From the NCBI GenBank assembly GCA_016648135.1, contig JADDOH010001518.1, positions 62,001 to 126,000 of the forward strand: a DNA stretch of 64,000 bases, written 5' to 3'. The stretch comes from Agrypnia vestita. Taxonomy: Eukaryota; Arthropoda; Insecta; Trichoptera; Phryganeidae. The translations under genes and the position numbers were made by a program. Positions 43,085 through 54,229 of the stretch are shown one piece after another (position 1 is the stretch's first letter; each line of letters begins with the position of its first letter). The notes under the pieces were generated by a model. The model did not search any database, was not told the origin of the DNA, and saw nothing but the letters and a program-made list of their open reading frames with translations.

Positions 43085-43605
43085 ATGTGTTATAATCTTT
43101 TAGGACTCATAACATATCAAAAGAAGTGCATCGAGCAAATGTATAATTTCATTATTCATTCAGAATTGGAATCTGGAATGGCAGTGTGGAGCCCACACCA
43201 AAGGAAATACATCGACATGATTGAGCAGATTCAAAAGAAATTCTTGCGATACTTATACAAGCGCAGAACAGGAGAATATCCTACATTCATGAACCATGAA
43301 GTACTGCTGAGGGAATGCAACTACCGCAGCCTCGAGTCGCGCAGACAGGAGGGCCTAGTCATGTTGGGGGTTAAAATTTTAAGAAATATAATTGACGCTC
43401 CGAATTTACTAGAGAATTATGCCCTGTTTGTAACAAATAATTATTTGCGAAATCGAGGTCGCGCGTTATTTCATGTCCCAAAATGCAGAACGGATGTAAT
43501 GAATAAGCACATCATAACTCCTAAATGAACTGAGCGATCATGTCGATGTATTTAATGATACCATTGAAAGCATCAAGCAGAGGATCGCCTCCATATAGGT
43601 ACTCA
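43085..43605 (+). pseudogene. Jockey-like LINE C-terminus, right of nested L2
   Basis: The open frame 43085-43528 (147 codons) reads YNFIIHSELESGMAVWSPHQ, RKYIDMIEQIQKKFLRYLYK, REYNYR-like 'RECNYRSLESRRQEGLVMLG', VKILRNIIDAPNLLENY, RALFHVP. With a frameshift it goes on NELSDHVDVFNDTIESIKQR. It continues the protein begun at 42599. The start codon shown by the frame is not meaningful because the copy is interrupted. Confidence 0.85.
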
Positions 43606-43906
43606 CCCCAAGTTATAACTTGCATTGTAAATGGAGCAATCGGTAATGCAATAAAAAAAGTATGCAAATAATAAATTGGATACGTATTTATTTACGCGCG
43701 TTAGAAGTTATATGAAGCCGATATGCAGTGCATGATGGCTCAAATGTTCGGTGTATGTATGTACGCTTAGTGAATTTCTGATGAATTTAGGTAATCGAAT
43801 GTGATGTTTTGTTCCAATAATTGTGTGTAATCAAGAACTTCAGCAAAAATATTATAAAAACAAAAGACATTATTCATTTTGATATTTTGACATTATTTGT
43901 ATAACA

Positions 43907-43938
43907 CCCTGACGATGGAAAGGTTTTTCCGAATCATG
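43907..43938 (+). ncRNA. Hammerhead-ribozyme-like motif, decayed
   Basis: CTGACGA (43909-43915), stem TGGAAA/TTTTCC, then GAATCATGTAG (43931-) where an intact core would read GAAAC. The CATGTAG continuation is shared with the minus-strand motif at 56864-56897 (GAAACATGTAG). Confidence 0.4.
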
Positions 43939-43995
43939 TAGGTGTAATTAATAAAATATAAGTAGATACGTACAAATAATAAAATCAATTTTCAG

Positions 43996-44632
43996 AATGT
44001 CATGGTGTTCGAGAGAGTGACTAAGTGTGATATAATGGTAAACAATGAATGCTTAGAACAAGGAAACGAGTATGTGTATTTGGAAAATATGTTTACTAGA
44101 GAGGGCAAGGCTGAGAATGATATAGAAAGGAGAGTGACTGCGGGAAGCAAAGTGAATGGTGATCTGAATGTAATTGTGGCCAATAAAAATCTGTCAAAGG
44201 AAACAAGATTAACGGTACACGATGGAGTTCTGGCGCCCACTCTGATGTATGGAAGTGAACCCTGTAGCTGGAAAAAAAGAACGAAAGTAAACTGAATGTG
44301 GTAGAAATGCGGTCACTTAGACGTACGTCTAAAAAAATCTTTGTACGGTAGAGTAGAGCATGAACGATTTAGATGTTAATGTAATGCTGGCTATAGCGTA
44401 CTAGATAGAATAAAGAAAGGATCGCTGAGAAGGTTTGGCCACGTGGAACGGATGAGTGAGGAAAGGATGGCAAAGAAAAAAAGACGAGTGTTGTTTCAAT
44501 AGAAGATCGAAGAGCGTGCATGAGAAGATGTATGAAAGTGGATGAAGCAAAGGTGTGCTAGGACAGTGTGACGTTATATCCTCTCGGTCTACCCCTCTGG
44601 AAAACGGCCTGATGCTTACTTAGTTAGTTAGA
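43996..44632 (+). pseudogene. RTE-like LINE C-terminus, copy 2
   Basis: The first frame (44002-44295) reads VTKCDIMVNNECLEQGNEYV, YLENMFTREGKAENDIERRV, KETRLTVHDGVLAPTLMYGS, EPCSWKKR. A -1 shift brings SKLNVVEMRSLRRT, and after several stops RIKKGSLRRFGHVERMSEER. The 3' end CCTCTGGAAAACGGCCTGAT ends in TTAGTTAGTT. It covers more of the post-RT region than 40655-41074. Confidence 0.85.
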
Positions 44633-45407
44633 AGTTAAAGTTCTCTGGCATATATAAAAAACCGCTGTGTTATATACATTGAGTTGGAATATAGTTGGAC
44701 TGATTGCGAATGCGCATTTTCACAGAATAAAATTTATATCTAAAGAAAAAATAATACAGTGAGCACATAATTCAATCACCATTATAACACATTTGAAATT
44801 TGATCATAATTATATTATGAAAAATCATTATAAAATCTTAAATTTCGGCACTGGCTTCGCTTTTTATACAAAACATGTTGGTTTTTCGAATCTTCGAGAT
44901 TATTCAATACATTTCTAGTATTTGCGAGAATGTTATCTTCGCTTCCAGACATCTCTCGAATGTTTTAGATAATTCTAGAGTATTATATGGCGTTCCACAG
45001 GGTTCTATAGTTCAGTTGTCTTCGATATGATACGAGGGATCCCGATCGTGCATAGTATCTTCGAATTTTTTCATTACGTTACAATATACTGTGCGTATGA
45101 TAAAAATAGTCGTAAGCATTCGATAGCAGTTTATCAGATAATATGAGACAGTCCCTAGCCCAGCCAGAATACGCCACTGGAGCAGTCGGTAATAACTGAG
45201 GGATATAACATATAAATATAGGTAATTAACATGATTTTTTTAGTATAGTTATAATTTTTTTTTTTAATATTTATGATAAAAAATTGTCTGGAAATCTTGC
45301 CGTAATTAATCAGGTTTCGCTGAATGTTTCTTCCGAGAAATATTTAATATTTTAGATTAAATTATAGGAAAATCTCATTGCGTAGGCACAGCTTAATATG
45401 CCACGAT

Positions 45408-45965
45408 TAAGCCTTGCCCGTGCCGTGACCGTGCCATGCCAATGCCATGCCCATGCCATGTCGGTGCCATGCCTAAGCCATGCCCGTACATACCCGTGCC
45501 AAGTCCGTGCCATGTCCATGCCATGCCCGTGCAATCACGGGGTCATGCCCGTTCCATGCCCGTGCCATGCCAGTGCCATACCCATGCCATGCCATTACCT
45601 TGCCCATGTCATGCCCACGCCATGCCTTGGCCATGCCTACGCAGTGTTACGTATTAGTGTTATCTACGCCACGCATATACGCCACACGTACGTCATGCTT
45701 ACGCCATTCCTACGCCATTGTCTAACTCTACGTATACGACATGCTACGCCTCAGCCGTACCTTTGCCATGCTTACGTTATGCCTACGCCATGCTTACGCC
45801 ATATCTACGCCATGCCTACGATATGTATATGACATCAATACGTATACATGTTAAGCCTACACAACGCCTAATCATCATTTTTAGTTGCCTACGCCAAATC
45901 TACGCGATGTCTTTACCATGTCCTCGCCGTGTCTGCGCCACGTCTACAGCAAGTATTTATTTGTA
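45408..45965. repeat. 11-bp minisatellite (GCCATGCCCGT)n
   Basis: About 50 degenerate 11-bp units, GCCATGCCCGT-like at the left, grading into CTACGCCATGC-like at the right. Because 11 is not a multiple of 3 and the unit rarely makes stops, long frames appear in several phases (up to 144 codons, Cys/His/Pro/Ala/Met-rich) and on the other strand. I do not regard these as genes. Confidence 0.9.
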
Positions 45966-46129
45966 CCATCATTTGATCAGTGAGTCTTTCTTATTATTCT
46001 ATTCAGTTAATCTCATTATTGTAAAAGCCGTTTCACATAAATCAAGATCTAGGGGTGTGCACACAACGCTGTAAAATTAAGCCGTTACTAAATCTTGCGT
46101 AAACAATATTATTATTTGAATTAATTAAA

Positions 46130-46537
46130 TTGCACAGACCAGCGGCGATCTCTGGTGACGCCATTAATGTTGTACAAAGGCCCGCTTGCGTGGCAGCATT
46201 TGTCCATTGTGTTCGGACGTCGTCTGGAGCTGTCGTTATTTACGAGCCGAATAATTTTTCCAGCCCACTTCTCGACATTTGGAACTTTTCCAGTAATTTA
46301 CGAATTTCTGAGCTTCGGAGTAGGCGGAGCGAGACATTTCAAATTAGTTTTCTGATTAGATCGCCATTTCACAAATGCGTTATTAGCAAGTTTGTTTATC
46401 ATTTTGACGAACGTCGTATTATCGTGATAACCGACCGATATGAAACACTTCACGTCACCAGAGATGGTAAAATAAACTTATATTTGAACACAAAATATCT
46501 AACAAAAAAACCAGCAAAAACTACTTCATTTTTGTGA
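46130..46537 (+). other. Unrecognised 135-codon open frame in single-copy-looking sequence
   Basis: GC is higher than its neighbours and no repeat copy was noticed. The product has no motif I recognise and its last third is AT-rich. It may be an exon, a decayed transposon gene or chance. Confidence 0.2.
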
Positions 46538-46547
46538 GTAATTTTGA

Positions 46548-46918
46548 ATAAAAAATATTTTTTACACTTTGGGTGAAATGATAACAGTTACGGAGATAAG
46601 CAACATTCAATTTTTTTTTTAATATTTCTGTTCTATTAGACAATTACAAAAGTAACATATTTTAAATATAAAAATTCGTTTGCTTTGATACAAGTCAAAT
46701 AAAACCTTACAAAGAAATTATTTTTCAAATTTCTGCACGGTTTAAATCGTATTATTTGATATTGTAACAAAGTGAATGAATTTTTAATATTACCTATAAG
46801 ATTCTGTTATAATAGTGCAATCAATATAAAAAAATCAGAAATATTGATAATGCAACTTTGATGTCGCGTATCTCCGTAACTATTGACATTTTACCCAAAG
46901 TGTAAAGAATATTTTATA
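46548..46918. mobile_element. TIR family E, copy 1
   Basis: Left arm TTTACACTTTGGGTGAAATG, AACAGTTACGGAGATAAGCA; right arm CGCGTATCTCCGTAACTATT, GACATTTTACCCAAAGTGTA. Inverted repeats of about 90 bp around an AT-rich centre. Related arms occur at 31190-31290, 51705-52010 and 57990-58360. Confidence 0.75.
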
Positions 46919-47149
46919 TTCGAAATTCAAGAAAGACTTTTCCAGTCTTGCAAAAATAAAAACAACAATAATAGTCTCTCATGTCAAGTACTGTGTTTTA
47001 CTACTTCTGTTATTTGATTAAACAGAATAACATTAAAAAGAAATCAATACACAAGGATCAAAGTTATACAAGAATGACTGCAAATAACGACTAAGAAAAA
47101 TGATTAAATCAAATTTATTTCTTCCAATTTTTAAATTTTAATATTCTGG

Positions 47150-47582
47150 AATCGTCTTGAACACTCTCGTGAACGCTGGAAAAGTCGAGCGATCCCTGGA
47201 ACTGTGAATAAAGTTGTGGAAACATCGAGAAAGCAGTGTCACCTATAAAAGGCATGGCGTAGACGTAGAAATCCAGAGAGAATACAGTATGGCGAGCGAG
47301 TGCGGGCAGGGACAATAAATTAAGAGGAGTACCTAACTGGCGTTTGAAATAAGTGCAACCATAAGAGTGAATTGACTTGAATTCTCTGCAAACCTGAGTG
47401 GGAATATTTTAGCAAGCGACAATAAAGTGTTCCACGAACAAACAATTAATTGCGATGTACCTAGTGTGAATGAAAGAATAGCGCTTAAATTAAATTCGTT
47501 TCCAGTGACTTTTTGGTAAATTAATAAAAACTTTAAATTGTTTTAGTGTTTAATTTATCGCCCACAGCTACGTCCCCTGATA
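47150..47582 (+). mobile_element. LTR-like fragment, family B
   Basis: ACCTATAAAAGGC (TATA), then GGGACAATAAATTAAGAGGA, GCGACAATAAAGTG, TTAAATTCGTTTCCAGTGAC, and an end AGCTACGTCCCCTGATA followed by ATAT. The order matches 21890-22321. The left end is not defined. Confidence 0.55.
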
Positions 47583-47840
47583 ATATATTGTAACAATACT
47601 GTAGAAACAGAAGGAATTACACGTATTCTTGGATTTCTAAGCACTTTAGAAGTTTTAGAGTGAATTGGAAAACATTGGTAGAGTCTGGAATACACGAGAA
47701 TCTTCTGGAGTACCGAGAGTATAAATAAAGGCGCAAGACGCGCGGAAACAATAGTTGTTTTTGATAATGCAAAAAACCATAAAAATAGTGAAACAGACAG
47801 CAAAACAGGGTGATTACAGTATGGATACTATAGCAACCTA
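47583..47840 (+). mobile_element. Possible second LTR fragment
   Basis: TGTAACAATACTGTAGAAAC, TCTGGAATACACGAGAATCT, then AGTATAAATAAAGGCGC (TATA-like). It resembles an LTR 5' half directly abutting the previous fragment. No right end. Confidence 0.35.
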
Positions 47841-48527
47841 TACCTATCGATGTCGATGTATGAAAAGTGTCTGATAGTGATCAAAGCGATACAAACGACA
47901 TGAATCAGAATTTATTGAAACAAGTTGAAGATTCTCGAGTGACTAGTGCGAAATTTAGTGCGATATATCTTCCACCATCGCGATCCAGTGACAACATACT
48001 AAAAGCAGAGAATACAACATTTTTTCCCTTAGTTTTCGATTTGTGCGCGATGGTAGAGATTTCTTAAAAATGTGCCCCAAAGCGAACCGTGAACGGCCGT
48101 GTGTTCCGAAACTAATTGTTTGTTTTGGGAAACAAACAATTTAATTTGCGCGAGAACTGGATCCGCTGCTCCTGACAGAACGTCCGGGGAATGGCTGACG
48201 CCAGATAAAATTGCAGTCAGCAAAAAAATAATACAGAGGGAACGCTTTTGAAATTGGGATACAGAAAACGTCTAGCTCCAAATTGTTGTAAAGTGAAAGC
48301 GATTAAATTGGACGGTGGTTCTTTGTGGCGAATATGGGTTTGTTCAAATAAATCATAATTGATTTAAATTTGGGTGGAACTGGCGTATCAATATTTATTT
48401 TAATTTGGAATATAGCTTATTGGTAGTAAATTGAGCAAAAACATGAGAAAAATAAAAAAATTAACCCATTTACATGATTCCTCTCAATTGTCATGAACTA
48501 GTAATAACGATGGTCATTATTCGTATA

Positions 48528-49475
48528 CAACGACAGTTTGATGGGATAGTGATTTTTCAACGGTTAGCAAGATTTTAATTATGATATCTGCAGCTTCTGC
48601 TATGTTTTTGAAGTCCACTCTCAGTATTTCACGCAAATTTGATGATATGTTTTTCACTCTTTTAACCTTTCCCACACGGTGCTAAAATCGAAATGGGCGT
48701 TTTTGTAGACATTTTTCGATTTTAAATCAGATAAATTGGATTATTTTGCATATTTTTCTTAAATTAATCTATAAATAATTGTTGAAATGTATATAAGTGA
48801 ATATTTGTATAAATTATTGTGAAAAAGTAGTAAAAATGAAAAAAAAAGGTTTTATGAGAAATAGCTCCCATATCGGCCCTACACAGTACAGCATTTTTTA
48901 TGCAAAAGTGGCCATCCCACGCCACTTTAACTCGTATGAATGTAAGCGGCGCGGTGAGGCGAATGTCAAATTTGAATATGCCAATTAAAATTAATAAATT
49001 CGAAATCGGAACAATTTTTCATTCCTACTTCCTGTTACGTGTTTCCGTTGTAGCTTTCACGAAATCACTCCCATAAACCAAGCGTAAAGATGATACATAA
49101 AAAAAGGACGAAAAAAACAGAATTTGTATATGAAAAGAGTATTGTACAATCACGTATTGATAACTCGCCTTCACTTTCGCCCACTGTTGCAACAGCAAAA
49201 TTAGTGGAATTGATTAACGAATTGCCATATTCATCCTGTGTCAAAATTGAAAAAAAAAATGGCTTCGTGAAAAGAGATTCAAGACAATTGAAGAGATGGT
49301 AGGCGAAACGAATTTTGAAGAGTTTACAAAAGATTATTTTCCCGATGGTTTTAAAAAAATTGGAAACTCGCTGGATTAAGTGTTATTGGGTAGTGGTGAA
49401 AAGCAAAATATATTTTTTATCTTAAATTAAGTTTTTCATTGAAAAGTCACTCTCCCGTCAAACCGCCCATGTACA
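48528..49475. mobile_element. TIR element with coding remnant
   Basis: Left GACAGTTTGATGGGATAGTG, ATTTTTCAACGG and right (reverse) GGCGGTTTGACGGGAGAGTG, ACTTTTCAATG are inverted. Inside, the plus frame from 49090 reads KSIVQSRIDNSPSLSPTVAT, AKLVELINELPYSSCVKIEK, then after a shift TIEEMVGETNFEEFTKDYFP, DGFKKIGNSLD and a stop at about 49378. It looks like the remnant of a transposon-borne gene; superfamily not identified. Confidence 0.45.
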
Positions 49476-49644
49476 AAAAGATTAAAAGAGTAACAGGAAA
49501 TAATAAAAGTCAAGTTAAAAGTTTAACGGTTTAATAATTTTTCGAAGGAAAGAAAACAATGTTTACAAATAGAAATTGCTCATAATATTGCCTTGAACTT
49601 TAAAAGTTTGGCATATTTAAAATATATGAATATGTGAATTTTTA

Positions 49645-50205
49645 TTAAGATAAACTAAAGAAACACAGACAAAACTATTTATATGACAAACATGTATTGA
49701 AATGTTTTTATAGGATGGTCCAGGGCTTAAGCGATATTTTTACACAATGCAACGTTCTTAAGAACAACAACAAATTATTAAATTTTTTAAAGTTCTATAT
49801 ATCGAAAATTCCCAATCTGAGAATTTTGCATTTATTTGAAGGTACTATGTTAGAGACATCTGTAGTCTTTTCTCATGAACTAAGTATACATAGATTTCAC
49901 AGCTGGTTATGAAACCTCTATACTTTAAAGTGAAGTATTAAGCATTATTATTTTTAATATATGCATGATATTCTTTCGAATTATTTTACGTATAAACTAG
50001 AATACGCATTCAAATTTTTAATTTTTTAACTTCTTTCATACAGCAGTATAAATTTTAACAATATTTTTATATTTATGTAGATAAGTTCTGAGAATACATA
50101 TAATGCATATATTTTGTAAGCTCAGGGTCATCTTAAAAAATAATTCCATACATGTTTAACATAAAAATAGTTTCGTCTCTTGGAGACTTCTACAATTGAT
50201 CTTAA
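49645..50205. mobile_element. MITE family D, copy 3
   Basis: Left AAGATAAACTAAAGAAACAC, AGACAAAACTATTTATATGA; right (reverse) AAGATCAATTGTAGAAGTCT, CCAAGAGACGAAACTATTTT. Inside, TTACACAATGCAACGTTC and GAGACATCTGTAG...AGATTTCACAGCTGG are shared with 55785-56085. The sequence ATTAATCATCCCTCTGGGGA just beyond the right end is also shared. Confidence 0.7.
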
Positions 50206-50623
50206 TTAATTAATCATCCCTCTGGGGACAAAATCCAGCAACCGTGTACTCATACCTACATACATAAATATTGTCCACGTGAATTTTCCCCAAAACTACA
50301 ATGAAAGCCACCGGCCACCAAAATATATAGACCTGAACTTACGTAAATTTCTTGGTAAGCTCTAAGTTCTGCAGCTGGTTGCACTACTTGTTTAAAAGAT
50401 TACTACGAGCTCGTATACTTTGAAACAATTATGAAAACGTAAAACTAAATGCTCTTAAAAAGGGGTGACATTGAACAAATGTGTATATTTTCCATTTAGT
50501 GTCATTTTCCATCCCAATAGTGCCAGAATTTTGGTAATTTTTATATAAGTAATTTTTCAGCTCTCAAAAATTAATAAGTGCTCATTATAAATGAAGTATT
50601 AATGTAATTTCTATTTTTTTTAA

Positions 50624-50929
50624 TTAAATGTATTGTGCATTACAAAATATATGATTGAATCCTACAATAATGGTGTTGTATAAACAAGGATCCATTATAC
50701 GCTGAAAAGGAAAATTCCAAAGCGCTTTGAAAATAAAAAAAGTTCTATCTGCTAAACAGGAAGTTCTGTCCCGAACTGATATTAGATTACTTGGAATAAT
50801 ATTCATATCCGGAGCGATGCTGCTCAGCATGGAGATGGCTTCCCCTAAAGTCGTAACCATTGGCAGATTGGATCTGGATATTGGGAGATGAAACAATCTA
50901 CGTGGCCGCTGTCCAGGGTGTGTAGACAT
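50624..50929 (-). pseudogene. Probable LINE C-terminal remnant
   Basis: The 101-codon minus frame begins STHPGQRPRRLFHLPISRSN, LP and continues with SNLISVRDRTSCLADRTFFI. The 'RPRRLFHLPISRSNLP' stretch resembles the basic tail of LINE proteins, but I cannot place the family. A start codon is present by chance or not; context is repeats only. Confidence 0.35.
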
Positions 50930-51198
50930 CAGACCAGTGTTTCTCTAACTGTCGTATCATGCGTAGAAATTTGTAAGTGTCAAAAAGTTTATATTACAGA
51001 AAAATAAATATTTGTTAACTTGCACACATGCCTAAGAAATGCACTCGCTAAAACATTTTTTTCTTTCCAAAAAGCGTTCTTCCAATTTCAAAAAATCTTT
51101 AAGGACCACATATCGACCAAATGTATAGACATTAATTAATGTGATTTTTTTGGTACACTGTAAGGTTTCACTATTGATTCCGCTACGCTTGACCTGTT

Positions 51199-51440
51199 TT
51201 AAAAAATTAGAATGAGCTTGTAAATTTTGAAAGAATTATGAAAAATGAAGTTAAATATTAATAGGGATGACGGTCTTAAATTGAAAAACCTCGTGGCATC
51301 CGGCGCTGCAGAATCAATTGAATCGATGACTACGCACAGATCCGGCATTAGATGGAACAGTGACATAATGCCACATAGTTCTTGATAACATCTGTCTCCG
51401 ACACGATTCTGCAAGCCAGTACTTAGCACACATCATGGAC
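51199..51440 (-). other. Unrecognised frame, possibly LINE-derived
   Basis: Minus frame LSTGLQNRVGDRCYQELCGI, MSLFHLMPDLCVVIDSIDSA. No firm family match. It follows another probable LINE remnant in the same direction. Confidence 0.2.
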
Positions 51441-51507
51441 ATACCCTGACGTCGGTACGGTATTGTGAGGCAGTATTTAATGTATACATTAAAACAAACT
51501 CATCACA

Positions 51508-51556
51508 TCAGCCCTGATGATGGACCCTGCAATAGGATCCGAAACGTCGGCCAGAG
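51508..51556 (+). ncRNA. Hammerhead ribozyme candidate (Penelope type)
   Basis: Contains both intact core boxes: CTGATGA (51514-51520) and GAAA (51541-51544), separated by stem II (GGACCC/GGATCC with one mismatch, loop TGCAAT-like). After GAAA comes CGTC (51545-51548), giving a very short stem III and a GTC cleavage triplet. Stem I can begin with GCC before CTGATGA pairing GGC after GTC. Hammerheads with minimal stem III are a known hallmark of Penelope-like retroelement terminal repeats, where they may act as dimers. GGCAGAATATCCC (51562-51574) follows, as at 3854-3866. Confidence 0.6.
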
Positions 51557-51704
51557 ACACGGCAGAATATCCCATAACGCTATGCACAGAAGAAACTAAA
51601 AACTCTTTAAAAGTGTAATGTCTTAGTAAATAAGTCGCGCTTTATTAACATATTTGCCTACTTGAAGAGACTTGGTGAGATTGAAGAAATGTATGAATCG
51701 AAAA

Positions 51705-52010
51705 TATTCAAGCAACCATGACCATTAAAAATGATATTAAATCAATAGTTATGGAGATATAGAAGTTTAATTTTTTGATTTTATTTCTGATTTTTTTTGC
51801 AAAACATTAAACTATCATTGTAGTAACTAATATCGATTATGATAAGTCAAATAAAATGAAAAACATTTTCAATGTTTTTATCCTTTTATTTAGCCTGTAT
51901 TGAAGCAAATGTAATAATAGTTCAACTTTTTACAAAAGTAAGTCAGAAATATTGGAAAAAATGCAAATTTTGACATTGCATATCTCCGTATCTTTTGATA
52001 TCAGGTCACA
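51705..52010. mobile_element. TIR family E, copy 2
   Basis: Left GAAAATATTCAAGCAACCAT, ATCAATAGTTATGGAGATAT, TATTTCTGA; right TCAGAAATATTGGAAAAAAT, GCATATCTCCGTATCTTTTG, GTTGGTTGAATATTTTC. Arms of about 90 bp, AT-rich centre. Confidence 0.8.
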
Positions 52011-52139
52011 GTTGGTTGAATATTTTCGACTCATAACCGAAGTAGGAATTCACCTGTTAAGTATAGTGGACCAGCTCTGTTACACACTCTATATTATTCG
52101 TAATTTAAAATTGTTTGTGGTAAAACGGTTCTATTAGTA

Positions 52140-53560
52140 GAACAGACAATTAAGAATTTAGCAGAATTATCAACTCAAAAGCGATTAAAGAGGGTGTTTG
52201 AACACGGATTTGTACGAGATATTGGGAGATGGAATGGTTATGGAGCGGTCAATGAGTAATGATGAAGGGAATCCTGCCCTTACTTTGTCTTCCTCCGGAT
52301 CCAGGTAGAATTCGACACAGTACTGGTTCATCCCTTATCAGAAGGGCGGTAGATCTCACTAAAATATTGTGGCACTTTCTTCTTTATCAGAAGGTCTTGT
52401 ATAATCACGCACAAAAAAGGCACCACAGAACCAAGAAATCAATGTTACAAAGAAAATAAATATTGTGTCAAAGTCTTAGAAATATTAATTAAGTATGTTG
52501 TGCACTACGGAAAGGTGTGGAAGAAGATGGATGTGTTAAGTTGAAAAAGATTGAATAGAGAGTGCAGGATTTTTTTCAAATTGGTCAACCTATAAGGCAC
52601 TGCAAAAATAAGTGTCAATAATCGAATATTTTGTTTAATATAAAATCACATTTTTCTTTAAATTTGCCAACCATTTATGTAACGCATTTTTTCCATTTTT
52701 CTTCTACTTTCATACTTAATTCACGGTGGTAAGACCGAGAGATGCTGTTATTATCAAGGTCCGTCAGCGTTTGTATGATGGATGTAGGCCTGTCAGAACA
52801 CTTTGCATGACTTTCACCACAGTAATAAATTTCTCCCTGAGAAGCAGCAGACCTCGGAGGCTCGGTGAAAATTCAGGATGAAAATTTAATTTCCTTTCAG
52901 AGTTGATAACTTCCGGCGACAGGAGCGCACCTAGCGGCACTTCTGTAAATAACATCAAATAACCCCCCTCACCACGAGTGGGTCGAGAGACGTTTAAAAA
53001 ACGACCTGAAATATTCCAGACGTCGCGAGCCAGAAACTCAACTAAACGCTCTGCCTCTTAGGAATATTTTGAAAAAATTCTTCTGGTTTTTATTATTATT
53101 TTTATTAGTAATTTACAAAAAGTGTAGCTTAAAATATTGTTATTTTTAATTAGAATTCCCACTGGATAAGCGGCTTGTTAATTAATAAGGTAAGATGAAT
53201 TTTTACCAAAATTAAAAATTACTTAACGTATGACCAGGTATAATCAGATAGACTTTATAGGTGATGGAAGACGACCACGTTAATAGTTCTACTCTTTTCT
53301 AGATTATTCGAGGATCGTCCAGACCCTTTCGGATGCTTTTTTTACTGAATTAACGTATTTTTGTATATCATTTTCTGTGAAAGACAATTTCATTTTATTT
53401 TATAAAAAGACACCATCCATTATGATTAGGATTTTTTAATGTGCACGATGTGATTTTAATATGAAAAAAAAATAAGGTACAATCAAAACTATTGAATTAT
53501 TCTGAAGCGCCAACTATAATATTGTCGCGAGATGGTAGAAGAAAAAAGAATTGCTCGTAA
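52140..53560. other. Unassigned stretch
   Basis: Mixed sequence with a GC-richer patch at 52840-53060. No gene recognised. Confidence 0.4.
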
Positions 53561-53700
53561 TTAGGGATTTAACACCACTGTACATCTTTTAAAAGTAAAC
53601 AGGAAATTTCTACAAAGGTCTGGAATAACCCAATAGATTCTAGAACTATCGCAACCCGAGTTAAAATATATCTCATCGCGTACTTTCACAACAACGCAAT
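53560..53700 (+). mobile_element. LTR-like fragment, family B (5' part)
   Basis: TAACACCACTGTACATCTTTTAAA and AGATTCTAGAACTATCGCAACC resemble 6535-6620. It ends where the tandem duplication starts. Confidence 0.4.
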
Positions 53701-53733
53701 AACTGCGTCACATTGGCATCGTTTTATTTATAT

Positions 53734-54212
53734 AAAGTTTCTTTATTTAGTTCATTTATTCTAGATCTTTCTAGCAATTTCCATTTTATTGTAAAACGTC
53801 CGAAGTGCTGGGAAATTCTCGATTGTGTGTAATTACTTCTGTTTCTATGGTTTATAGATAGTTGATGATGCAATAATTTCGATATGTTGATAGAAAACGT
53901 TAATACGTATTTCATGTATTTTTTTTGGAAAATTATAACTTAGATATATTTTTAAAAATCTTTATTTAGTTCACTTATTTTTAACTTAATAAAAGTTTCT
54001 TTATTTAGTTCACTTATTCTAGACTTTTCTAGCAATTTCCATTTTATTGTAAAACGTCCGAAGTGCTGGGAAATTCTCGATTGTGTGTAATCACTTCTGT
54101 TTCTATGGTTTATCGATAGGTGATGATGCAATAATTTCGATATGTTGATAGAAAACGTTAATACGTATTTCATGTATTTTTTTCGGAAAATTATAACTTA
54201 GATATATTTTTA
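53734..54212. repeat. Tandem duplication, two units about 258 bp apart
   Basis: AAAGTTTCTTTATTTAGTTC ... CGTCCGAAGTGCTGGGAAAT ... AACGTTAATACGTATTTCATG occurs from 53734 and again from 53992, with about 97% identity over 220 bp. Short identical-looking minus frames (63-73 codons) are a by-product. Confidence 0.95.
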
Positions 54213-54229
54213 TTCATCATTTTATTCGC

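Noticed and set aside
45352..46074. Cys/His/Pro-rich open frames up to 144 codons, resembling zinc-binding or metallothionein-like proteins
   Set aside because: Product of an 11-bp tandem repeat read in several phases; the cysteine spacing follows the repeat.
53724..54173. Two near-identical 63- and 73-codon frames as a duplicated gene
   Set aside because: The AT-rich tandem duplication explains them; no motif and the second runs on only because of an indel.
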